Shown here: positions 27,427 through 35,814 of the stretch, one piece after another | Layout: every line of letters starts with the position of its first letter | Position numbering within the stretch: position 1 is the stretch's first letter | Assembly: GCA_028702315.1 (NCBI GenBank) | Contig: JAQVPA010000010.1 | Location: 1 to 35,814 of the forward strand | DNA length: 35,814 bases | Reading direction: 5' to 3' | From: Candidatus Margulisiibacteriota bacterium | GTDB lineage: Bacteria > Margulisbacteria > WOR-1 > O2-12-FULL-45-9 > XYB2-FULL-48-7 | Program-made: the position numbers and the translations under genes | The notes under the pieces: generated by a model | What the model was told of the DNA's origin: nothing | Seen by the model: only the letters and a program-made list of their open reading frames with translations | The model's database searches: none

Positions 27427-29425
27427 AAATAGCTAATTTCACAGTCGGGTGTTTATACGCTTCCATTAATTGCTGAGCATCAAGGTAAGGCCAGATCATC
27501 TGATAGATCATGACCGGCCCGGTCGGATTATCCCGTCTTTTAGCGAACCAGACGATGCCGCCAGCGCCGGCCGTATTGTCTTTCCAGGAATAAGTTAAGA
27601 TAAAGATCATTTTTCTCGCCAATTGTAGGGTGTTGGCAATCGCCTTGATCATCTTCTTATAATACAAATAGGTCAGTGGGGAGTGAATATGGCCCTGGCA
27701 GTAAATTTTTACCCCTTTTTCCTCCTGCAGTTTGATCATCCTTGAGGTTGTCGTATTGATCATCCCTTCCTCCGACAGCCATTTAATGGTTAACTTCGTA
27801 TAGCGCTTAAAGGAAGTTGACAGGCCAGTGCCAACTTGCTGCAGATATTCCAGAAACTTGGTGGCGCGCGAGCCAAAAATACTATCTAGCGGCCTTACTA
27901 GAAAACGAGTAATATATTCCCCGATGGGTGAACCCGGTTTCTCTGTTGAGTTGGCCGAGTCGTTTTGGTCGCCGTGTTCAAGATAAAGGCCCCACTCGGG
28001 TTTGTAATAATAAACCAACGCGTCCTTAAGTTTCGCATCATGGTTACCACGCAGCCAGACAACCTTGTCCCCCAATCCGCTCAAGGCATTAAAGATCAGC
28101 GGATTGGCCTTTTTTATCTTTGCCTCATCAGGTGATCGCCACAGGTCCTTAGAATCGCCGCCCAAAACAAACGTCGCTCCTGTCCAACGCATGGCCAAGT
28201 ATGATCGCAGCTGGTCGGCAGTATTGGGATGCGGCATACCTTCCCAGTGATTATCGGAACAAAACGCAAGGAGTTCATAATCCTGCTGCAGTGATTTGAT
28301 CGCCCGATCGGCCAATAGCCCATTTTTCAAGAATTTGAAGTAACGGAGCTCGGGATCTTCCACTCCTTTCTGGCCAAAAGTTTCCGGCTGTTCATCAAGT
28401 ACGACTCCCCGCTCTTTCATCCGCCCCATAACCGCCGGGGGCAAGATTTGCAGTTCTTTCGGCGCGTTCAATGAATCACATCGTTGTCTATCCCAGCCGT
28501 AAAACAGGTTCAGCTCTTTCATGCTAAATCTGGTCGTCCGGGTAACAACATGATCGATCTTATGCTCAAACTCCCTGACCTGGTAATACTGGAGCAGATA
28601 TTGCCGCAGGCTGCTTTCAAGCTCGCTCGAACCGATTACGGGATTTTCCACAACGATATTCAACAGATAATTAAGCCGATTCTCGCCCAGTAACAAATTT
28701 TCCGGCACTGGCCGCCCAGCCTTCTCATCCAACGCTAGCTGCCATTTAATGATCTTCCGGATCAAGGCGGGAATGGTCATCTTGGCCATAGCACTGATTT
28801 GTTTTTGGTTTTCGCTTCTACTCGCCATCAATTGGTAAAGCGCTCGCCAGGCAGCCGAGTGTGTTTCGTCAAGATAATTCTGTGGTAATAAGGCGGTCCC
28901 CGAAATGTTGTAATAGTGCCTCTCTTCCTCGTTCAAATAGCGGCTGGCAATGACATCTTTGGCCGCCGCGTATAAGAACGGCTGGTTCCAAAAGGGGAAA
29001 AGATGTTTTACCGGCCGCTCCGCGTAAGCCGGTAATTCTTTATCGACCAAAGTGAATAATTTGGTGCATTTTTTCCTGATCTGATTGGCGATCTTGGCGG
29101 CCGGCTCCGATTGATGAGGATTTATCCTCTGACCTTCAAGAACGTTGGCCATCACTTCAAAAATATCAACCGGCTCTTTCTTGTACTTGATGAGCAGATC
29201 ATCGGTAATGGCAATAAGATTGGTCTTCTCAAAATTATATAGGCAGCGGGCGATTAAATTGATCGTCGTCAGCCGGCGGGCCGGTGACCTGCCCAACAAG
29301 CCGGATAAAGAAGCGACTTTTTCCGCCATTTGCATCCGGCGATACTGGTTGAGCATCATTTTTTTATAATACGCATCGCGTTTCGCTTCTGGCACGTGGC
29401 GCGCGAAAAAAGCCCTGTTCAGCAT
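27374..29425 (-). CDS. Large metallophosphoesterase with helical N-terminal extension
   Basis: C-terminal calcineurin-like motifs LGGDSKDLW, VVWLRGNHDAK, YCQGHIHSP; ~350 aa N-terminal region of unknown family. Convergent 53-bp overlap with rsmA. Confidence 0.8.
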   Translation of the reverse strand: MLNRAFFARHVPEAKRDAYYKKMMLNQYRRMQMAEKVASLSGLLGRSPARRLTTINLIARCLYNFEKTNLIAITDDLLIKYKKEPVDIFEVMANVLEGQRINPHQSEPAAKIANQIRKKCTKLFTLVDKELPAYAERPVKHLFPFWNQPFLYAAAKDVIASRYLNEEERHYYNISGTALLPQNYLDETHSAAWRALYQLMASRSENQKQISAMAKMTIPALIRKIIKWQLALDEKAGRPVPENLLLGENRLNYLLNIVVENPVIGSSELESSLRQYLLQYYQVREFEHKIDHVVTRTTRFSMKELNLFYGWDRQRCDSLNAPKELQILPPAVMGRMKERGVVLDEQPETFGQKGVEDPELRYFKFLKNGLLADRAIKSLQQDYELLAFCSDNHWEGMPHPNTADQLRSYLAMRWTGATFVLGGDSKDLWRSPDEAKIKKANPLIFNALSGLGDKVVWLRGNHDAKLKDALVYYYKPEWGLYLEHGDQNDSANSTEKPGSPIGEYITRFLVRPLDSIFGSRATKFLEYLQQVGTGLSTSFKRYTKLTIKWLSEEGMINTTTSRMIKLQEEKGVKIYCQGHIHSPLTYLYYKKMIKAIANTLQLARKMIFILTYSWKDNTAGAGGIVWFAKRRDNPTGPVMIYQMIWPYLDAQQLMEAYKHPTVKLAISNSDRPVNSPDRQTLSN

Positions 29426-29483
29426 ACCTATTTATCGGCCATTTTGCTTTGGTATTTCAGTCAATTTTTGTTATAATGGCCTC

Positions 29484-30410
29484 ATGAAAAGTAAAATTAC
29501 CGTCGTCGGGGCCGGGAATGTCGGGGCGCAGTGCGCTTACCGCCTGGCCCAGCGGGAAGCCGGCGATATCGTCTTGATCGATATTATCGAGGGGGTCCCG
29601 CAGGGGAAAGCGCTCGACATGTCGCAGTCCGCTGCGGTTGAAGGCTTTAATTCTGCTATTCTGGGAACGAACAATTACGAGGATACTAAAGATTCAGCCG
29701 TGGTAGTTGTCACCGCCGGCCTGCCGCGCAAGCCGGGGATGACACGCGAGGACTTGATCAGCAAGAACGCGGCAATCACCAAAAGCGTCGTCGAGAATGT
29801 CGTCAAATACTCACCGAATTCCGTAATTCTGATGGTGGCTAATCCTCTGGATATCCTTACATATTACGCGTTACGCGTTACTCAATTCCCGCCTCAGCGG
29901 ATACTCGGCATGGCCCCCCTCCTCGACGCCGCCCGGATGGGCTATTTCATCGCCCAGGCGGCCAAAGTTCCAATCAATGATGTTTACGCCGAAGTGTTGG
30001 GGAGCCATGGAGACCTGATGGTCCCAATCCCCCGCCTCTCAACCATAAAAGGGAAACCGATAACTGATATCCTTTCGGCTGAACAGATAAAACAGATCGT
30101 TGATAAGACAACCAATGGCGGAGCAGAGATCGTCGGTTTATTAAAGACCGGTTCAGCCTATTATGCCCCCGGTGCCGCTGCCGCCCGGATGGCCGAATCG
30201 ATCGTCAAGGATAAAAAAGAGGTCATCGGGACTTGTTGTTATTTAACCGGACAGTTTGGCATTAAAGATGTTTGTTTAGGCGTTCCCGCTAAGCTAGGCA
30301 AAAATGGGATTGAAGAGATCGTCGAGATCAATTTGACAGCGGAAGAAATATCCGCCCTGCAAAAGGCCGCCACCTCTGTTAAAAGCCTTTATCCTCTGTT
30401 AAATCTCTAA
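29484..30410 (+). CDS. mdh: Malate dehydrogenase
   Basis: ITVVGAGNVGAQCAYRLAQREAGDIVLIDIIEGVPQGKALDM, MVANPLDILTYYALRV, EVLGSHGDLMVPIPRLSTIKGKPI. Confidence 0.95.
   Translation: MKSKITVVGAGNVGAQCAYRLAQREAGDIVLIDIIEGVPQGKALDMSQSAAVEGFNSAILGTNNYEDTKDSAVVVVTAGLPRKPGMTREDLISKNAAITKSVVENVVKYSPNSVILMVANPLDILTYYALRVTQFPPQRILGMAPLLDAARMGYFIAQAAKVPINDVYAEVLGSHGDLMVPIPRLSTIKGKPITDILSAEQIKQIVDKTTNGGAEIVGLLKTGSAYYAPGAAAARMAESIVKDKKEVIGTCCYLTGQFGIKDVCLGVPAKLGKNGIEEIVEINLTAEEISALQKAATSVKSLYPLLNL
29854..29881 (+). repeat. Heptad repeat inside mdh (NNNTTAC x4, last two GCGTTAC)
   Basis: tccttac atattac gcgttac gcgttac. Confidence 0.7.
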
Positions 30411-30416
30411 TTTCGC

Positions 30417-30766
30417 ATAAGATATATTATATCGAGGCCTTCTCTTTTTCTTTCTTACTTCTTTTGTCTTGATACAAAAGAAGTAACAAGAAAAAATCAA
30501 GCGACTTCAAATTTGCTCGCTCCGTTTTTCTCCCGCTCCCCTTAAGCGCCTTCGGCTGCTATAGCCGGCGTTGCTTAGGGGTCGAAATCACTCCGCTCGC
30601 AGTGCCACGACCATGTTTTTCGTTTAAGGCGAAGTCGCGGGATTTTTGCGTCAACATTATCCGCGCTCTGTTTGAGTCCCGCCGGTAACGGCGGGACGAG
30701 TTAGCGCGGCGGGGTTCTCTAAGGGGCAACGCCCCCTTGACTCCAACTAAACTTATTATATCTTAT
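30417..30766. repeat. Structured non-coding block bounded by inverted repeats (candidate MITE-like element)
   Basis: Outer arms ATAAGATATA (30417-30426) / TATATCTTAT (30757-30766); inner 13-bp stem 30455-30467/30474-30486; GTCCCGCCG-GTAA-CGGCGGGAC at 30676-30697. Confidence 0.5.
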
Positions 30767-30815
30767 CCGGCATAAAATTGATTTGAAAATGCATAGATAG
30801 TATAATCATATACAA

Positions 30816-31661
30816 ATGCGTGAAATAGAAGCTAAAAAGATCACTGACGCGGTCAAGACCCTCTGCATCGAAGCCAACACCAACCTTTCGGCCGATGTCG
30901 AAGAAGCGCTGAATAAAGCGTTGAAAAACGAGACTTCACCGAACGGGCGCGAAATAATCCGCCAGATTATCCAGAACGCCGAGATCGCCCGCAAAGAAAA
31001 ACTCCCTATCTGCCAGGATACCGGCACTGCCGTGGTTTTTCTGCAGCTTGGCCAGGATGTCCGGCTAATAAATAGCACGCTGACAGAAGCGGTCAATGAA
31101 GGGGTCAGCCTCGGTTATGACAAAGGTTTATTGAGAAAGTCGATCGCTCTTGACCCGCTCAGGCGGAAAAATAGCGGCGACAATACGCCGGCTGTCATCC
31201 ACACGGAGATCGTTCCCGGAGACAATATCAGGATCGGCCTGCTGTGCAAAGGGGGCGGCGCGGAAAACAAAAGCGCCATTAAAATGTTCAAACCGACCTC
31301 AAGCAAAGAAGAGATCGAACAATTCATCATCGAGACTGTGAAAAACGCCGGGCCAGACGCCTGCCCTCCTTACATAGTAGGCGTCGGGATCGGCGGGAAC
31401 TTCGATACCGTTGCCCTGATCGCCAAGAAAGCCCTGTTGCGCCGGGTCGGCCAGCACAGCAGCGCGATGGATACCGTTAAATGGGAAAAGGAACTGCTGG
31501 AAAAGGTCAATAAACTGGGGATCGGGCCCATGGGACTGGGAGGGAAAACAACGGCCCTAGCGGTCAACATCGAGACCAGGCCATGCCACATTTCCTCTCT
31601 CCCTGTCGCCGTCAATATGGAGTGCCACGCGCATAGATATGCTGAAACCACCATTAGCTAA
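30816..31661 (+). CDS. Fumarate hydratase class I, alpha (N-terminal) subunit
   Basis: KLPICQDTGTAVVFLQLGQDVRL, PACPPYIVGVGIGGNFDTVALIAKKALLR, GPMGLGGKTTALAVNIE. Confidence 0.93.
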   Translation: MREIEAKKITDAVKTLCIEANTNLSADVEEALNKALKNETSPNGREIIRQIIQNAEIARKEKLPICQDTGTAVVFLQLGQDVRLINSTLTEAVNEGVSLGYDKGLLRKSIALDPLRRKNSGDNTPAVIHTEIVPGDNIRIGLLCKGGGAENKSAIKMFKPTSSKEEIEQFIIETVKNAGPDACPPYIVGVGIGGNFDTVALIAKKALLRRVGQHSSAMDTVKWEKELLEKVNKLGIGPMGLGGKTTALAVNIETRPCHISSLPVAVNMECHAHRYAETTIS

Positions 31662-32142
31662 TAAAGACATCGAAAAACTGAACGCGGGTGATCGGGTCCT
31701 GATCACCGGTAAGATATATACTGCCCGCGACGCGGCGCACCAAAAGTTCGGGAATAACCCGCCGTTTGACATCAAAGGAGCAATAATTTATTACGCTTCG
31801 CCAACCCCCACTCCATCCGGCAAAGTAATCGGCTCGATCGGCCCAACGACCGCCTCGAGAATGGACACTTTTGCCCCCGCCTTGCTGGACAAAGGGCTCA
31901 AAGTAATGATCGGCAAAGGGAACCGCGGCCAAGAAGTGGTCGCCGCGATCAAGAAAAATAAAGCGGTCTACCTGGTTGTCCCCGGCGGCGTCGCCGCCCT
32001 CCTCTCCAAACATGTGAAAAAGTCGACAGTTATCGCTTACCCCGAGCTCGGCGCGGAAGCGGTCCACGAACTCGAAGTCGTCGATTTCCCCGCCATCGTG
32101 GCGATCGATTCTAAAGGCAGGAATGTTTTTGAAAAATCCTGA
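31639..32142 (+). CDS. Fumarate hydratase class I, beta (C-terminal) subunit
   Basis: LNAGDRVLITGKIYTARDAAHQKF, GSIGPTTASRMDTFAPALLDKGLKVMIGKGNR, ELGAEAVHELEVVDFPAIVAID. Confidence 0.93.
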   Translation: MLKPPLANKDIEKLNAGDRVLITGKIYTARDAAHQKFGNNPPFDIKGAIIYYASPTPTPSGKVIGSIGPTTASRMDTFAPALLDKGLKVMIGKGNRGQEVVAAIKKNKAVYLVVPGGVAALLSKHVKKSTVIAYPELGAEAVHELEVVDFPAIVAIDSKGRNVFEKS

Positions 32143-32146
32143 TCGA

Positions 32147-32216
32147 CCCTCACCCCCAGATACACCAAAGCACTCCCCCCCCTCTCCCAATGGGAGAGGG
32201 GGTCGGGGGGTGAGGG
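32147..32216. repeat. Nested G/C-rich inverted repeat between the fumarase operon and the next gene
   Basis: CCCTCACCCCC (32147-32157) / GGGGGTGAGGG (32206-32216), inner CCCTCTCCC-AAT-GGGAGAGGG. Confidence 0.85.
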
Positions 32217-32950
32217 CATTCGGGCTCATTTTATGCTTATTGGTCATTTGTCATTTCTCTTTCGCGCAGGCGAAAGAGTACGACGGCATCTGGTTCCTCG
32301 GCTTCAACGTGCAAAGACCGCCGTTCGACAATTTAGTGGTCAGACAAGCGGTGGCCCACGCGCTGACGAAAGACACTGCCGATGAAAGTTCCGTCGGCAG
32401 CCTCATCCCGCCAGGGATGACCGGGTTTGATCCAGCGCTAAAGCCGTGGAAATATAATGTTAAGTTCGCTAAATCCTTATTAAAAAAAGCTGGCTACAAT
32501 CTGACCGACTCCCGCCTTAAGTCGATCACCTTGCTCCACACCGACGGTATCAAGACAGTTGAAGTCGCCAAAAAGATCCAAACCGATTTAAAACAGCTCG
32601 GCCTGAAAATCGAACTGGTCGAGATCCCTTATAAAGACGAGGAGAAATGGAGCCGGCAGCTCTCCGCCAGGAAAAACAACCTTTTCCTGATGGGGTATAA
32701 AGCGGGCGGCGACCTCGCTTTTACCGAAGAGGCTTCGTCGATCAAGGCCGACGCCTACCAGCTGCTCGATCCGCTCTTTCGGACCGGCGGCGACGTCAAT
32801 TTTACCGGCTATAGCAATTCCGCGGTCGATCTCCTGCTCGACAAGACCGCCGTCTTTAGCGTCGAGCGCGAGTCAAAGCTTAAAGAGATCAACCGGATCG
32901 TGTACAAAGAGCTCCCGGTGCTAGTCCTGTTCTATATTGAAAAGCTGTGA
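32210..32950 (+). CDS. Family 5 extracellular solute-binding protein-like, C-terminal lobe only
   Basis: Signal peptide VRAFGLILCLLVICHFSFAQA; FDNLVVRQAVAHALTKD...GSLIPPGMTGFDPALKPWKYNVKFAKSLLKKAGY; YSNSAVDLLLDK. Confidence 0.75.
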   Translation: MRAFGLILCLLVICHFSFAQAKEYDGIWFLGFNVQRPPFDNLVVRQAVAHALTKDTADESSVGSLIPPGMTGFDPALKPWKYNVKFAKSLLKKAGYNLTDSRLKSITLLHTDGIKTVEVAKKIQTDLKQLGLKIELVEIPYKDEEKWSRQLSARKNNLFLMGYKAGGDLAFTEEASSIKADAYQLLDPLFRTGGDVNFTGYSNSAVDLLLDKTAVFSVERESKLKEINRIVYKELPVLVLFYIEKL

Positions 32951-33180
32951 AAGACTCAATAAACTATTTTCTTAAGGTCAATAAAGAGGATATTTACCTG
33001 ATCTGCCCTTACTTTGAAGCCTTTGAAGGGATGGCGGCAATCAGGGTCCCCCGGCCGGAAGCCGGGCCGCAGGCAACCCTCAAGCTGATGGTCTCGCCCG
33101 ATTTTCAAAATGACTTTGAAAGGATGCTGGAGAACCTTGGAAAAAGAATCAAGTTCGAACGAGTACTGGGAGAGCTTTAA
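32947..33180 (+). CDS. DUF4911-like small protein
   Basis: 77 aa; ICPYFEAFEGMAAIRVPRPEAGPQATLKLMVSPDFQNDFERMLENL. Confidence 0.65.
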   Translation: MKDSINYFLKVNKEDIYLICPYFEAFEGMAAIRVPRPEAGPQATLKLMVSPDFQNDFERMLENLGKRIKFERVLGEL

Positions 33181-33667
33181 GTCGCTTTTCCGCCCCAACG
33201 AGATCGTCACCGATATCAAGGAGATCGATTTCGCGGCGCTTAAAGCGAAAGGGATCAAAGCGCTCATCTTAGATATTGATGATACGCTCCTGCCGCGCGA
33301 AGTAAATGACATCTATCCGGCGGTCTTTGAGTGGGTCGTATCGCGCAAGGAAGAAGGCTTTCGCCTCTGCCTGACCTCGAACAGCCGCCACCCGCTCCGG
33401 GTAAAGTATATCGGCGACACTTTGGGAATACCGGCGATCTCGTTCGGTTTCAAGCCCCTCCCCTTTGCCTTTTGGAAATCACTGGAGATCCTGGGGACAA
33501 AACCGGAGGAAACCGCCATGGTCGGCGATCAACTCTTTATGGACATCCTCGGGGCGAATATTTTGAAGATCTACTCGATCTTTATTGACCACAAAAAAGA
33601 AGAAAAATTTATTGCCCGCTACTGGATGCGCCAGGCGGAGCAGTGGCTGCTCAAGAATAACAAATAA
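33110..33667 (+). CDS. YqeG-family HAD phosphatase (start uncertain; TTG near 33137 possible)
   Basis: LFRPNEIVTDIKEIDFAALKAKGIKALILDIDDTLLP...LTSNSRHPLRV...AMVGDQLFMDILGAN. Confidence 0.85.
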   Translation: MTLKGCWRTLEKESSSNEYWESFKSLFRPNEIVTDIKEIDFAALKAKGIKALILDIDDTLLPREVNDIYPAVFEWVVSRKEEGFRLCLTSNSRHPLRVKYIGDTLGIPAISFGFKPLPFAFWKSLEILGTKPEETAMVGDQLFMDILGANILKIYSIFIDHKKEEKFIARYWMRQAEQWLLKNNK

Positions 33668-33676
33668 AGCCTAATA

Positions 33677-35814
33677 TTACTGATTCGCCAAGCCAAATTC
33701 GGTCAAGGTAAAGTCGATCGGTGAAACTGCCGACTCCCCGATCGCGATAACTTGGGCTTTTTCCACGCCAATTTCCGGCTTAAAGGCCTGGCCGGCCGGT
33801 TGATTATTAACTTGTTCCCGGAACCGGCCAAAAGGGACATAAAGATTGCCGGCGGAAATCGCCAGCAATTCGTAAATATACAGTTTTCCATCTCGGCCAT
33901 ATAATTCGATTTTCACCTTGCCATTTGTCCCGCTCACATTAATATAAACTCCCGAATAAGACGCGCTGCCGCTAACCATCCCTCCCCCGCCGCCTAAATA
34001 CCAGTTATTTGTCGTCCCTTGGCAAGCCAAAGCACTCTTCGCCGTCTTCTGACAACCATCAAACGCCCACCACGCGCTTAGATTAAGCGTTTTTTTCGTT
34101 AAGCGGGTAGCCGCTGTCCCGGAAAATTCGCTGAGCGCCATATTTTCCGGTTCGGTCGCGGGCAAGCCTCTATTTTCACGGTCCGCCTTGTAAAGAGAAA
34201 AATAATCTTCCATCATTCCCCCGGCCATCGCCAGGCCAAACCAGGCCCAGTGGTCGGAAAAATAATTATCTTGGTAAACCCGGCCAAAGATCTTAAACGT
34301 CCCGTTGCCCGCTTGATAGTCGGATGATAATGTCTGGATCATGGCCAGGGTCATTTCCTGATCGCCAGCGCCGTAAAAATAGCCGAGGTAAATCCCATTG
34401 GTAAAAGGGGACGGCTGGGTCAGCCTTTCGGCCATAATCTCCTGGCTCGACTGCGTTCCGTCAATGCCAAAACCGGACGAGATCATTTTTTTTGCCCTAT
34501 ATTCATTCCGCAAGAAAGCCGCCGGCCCAAAATCACCGACGGTCCCGGTGCTGTCCGTTAAATATTTCTTAGCGATCGGATTTTGGTTGTAAAGATAATA
34601 CGCCGACTTCATCCACAATGTGCGGGCGCCGTCCCACCCCATAAACCAGTCACGGAAATTAAACCACTGCATATCGGTATAGCGACCCAGATCATAAGTC
34701 AGCCAATTTGGCGGCAGGTTCGAGCTGCCAATGACCGCCGTCCCGTTTTTCCGGTGGAGCGTCGCGTCCGCGCCTAGAATTGCGGTCTGCATTGATGTTC
34801 TTTTTGCGTCAAGCCAGATTGCCCGGCCTTCGGGATCAAGCTCGGCCAACATGTCGTAGACCGCCTCGAATGAATAAGACGGGTTAAGACCGTTAATTTT
34901 ATAAAATTCGTCGCCGCCCAAAAGATAATGGCCGTCGCCGATTTGCGCCAGATATTTTTTCCTCATATCGATCGTCATTTCCCGGGCGGCAGCCAAAAAG
35001 ACTTTGTTTTCCGGCCGGTCGCGCCAGAGGATCGCGGCGACTCTTAAAGCCGCGACCGCGAACAAGTCCGCGTCCGGGGCGCTATCTAGGCCGTCAACCC
35101 AGAGCTTTTCCGCCTGGTCGATAACATTCAGTAGAAATTCGCGCTGTTCCGCGTTCTTGACCGTGGTCTTAATAGTTTCCCTGGCGCTAGCGCGAAATAT
35201 TAAATTGTCGCTGTCAGGATTCTCAAAAAACAGGGCCAGCTTATCCATTATCTCCGGAACATTGTTACTGACCATCGATTTCGCGACCGTTGGCCGCTGG
35301 CTGGTCCGGGGAGCGCTTAATGAGGACCAAATCACTCCGCCTTGTTCGCCAGCAACCGTCGGCAGCCAGCGCCAGGCAAGCAGGCTATCGCTTTTATTGG
35401 CCGGGACCGCAACCCATTTTTTATTTTCAATATCATAAACTTGGGTAATATTTTTTCTGACCATGTTTCTCGACGCCCAAGCCCATACTCTGGCAAAGAC
35501 TTTAAACGCCTTGTCTTCGGTGGCCTGGTCGCCTTTTTTCTGGCCCTGATCGCGACCAATAATTCGCGCATTAGTTTATAACCGATCGTCTCGGAAAAGG
35601 TCGAATATTCAACGACGTTGTTGTCGGCGTCCAGGTCGTAGTCATCTTTTTCCGCGTAGGGACGGCCAGCGTTGTCGAGCATATAAGTATTATTATGCTC
35701 CCAGACCTCGGTGGTCATGGTCTCGATTAATTTTAATGTTGCCACGTCAAGCGGCAGCGCCCGCGGGTATTTTTTCTCCCACTGGCTAAAAGCTGTTGAA
35801 TTTATTATTAAATC
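33677..35814 (-). CDS. Secreted/GH8-like (six-hairpin glycosidase) protein, split by a -1 frame change at 35533-35539, extends past the right edge
   Basis: First part ...DLDADNNVVEYSTFSETIGYKLMRELLVAIRARKK, second part GDQATEDKAFKVFARVWAWASRNM...SAPDADLFAVAALRVAAILW. Weak GH8 resemblance (SExxGY, (T)DxDL). Confidence 0.6.

Overview
The window looks like a bacterial chromosome segment with a ~9.6 kb site-specific mobile island in the middle. Left backbone: lon (partial), clpP, tig, GTP-type PEP carboxykinase, a SAM methyltransferase and a NYN-domain protein. Right backbone: rpoN, an NtrC-type regulator, a second degenerate regulator, tRNA-Leu, an S1-domain protein, a FtsB-like protein, prepilin peptidase, pilT, lipA, an aminotransferase, pdxA, rsmA, a large metallophosphoesterase, mdh, two-subunit fumarate hydratase, a truncated solute-binding protein, YqeG-like HAD phosphatase and a GH8-like protein running off the edge. 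The island (about 7008-16630) is bounded by a 42-bp perfect direct repeat made of the 3' part of initiator tRNA-fMet. It carries integrase, an excisionase-like HTH protein, a phage-replication-organizer-like protein, an XRE repressor with a palindromic operator, a DUF5681 protein, an exported MORN-repeat protein and a three-gene TIGR04255-containing cargo operon. An IS256-family element with an 8-bp target duplication has truncated the last cargo gene. Other points: two cargo units share a near-identical promoter; an in-phase A_AAA_AAG heptamer sits exactly where two halves of a GH8-like gene must be joined by -1 frameshift; trigger factor lacks its PPIase domain; the second NtrC-like paralog has a dead ATPase and ends inside an antisense tRNA-Leu; several genes appear to make leaderless mRNAs; and related heptanucleotide repeats occur in lipA, mdh and beside the att site. 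All calls come from reading the sequence; no database searches were run.
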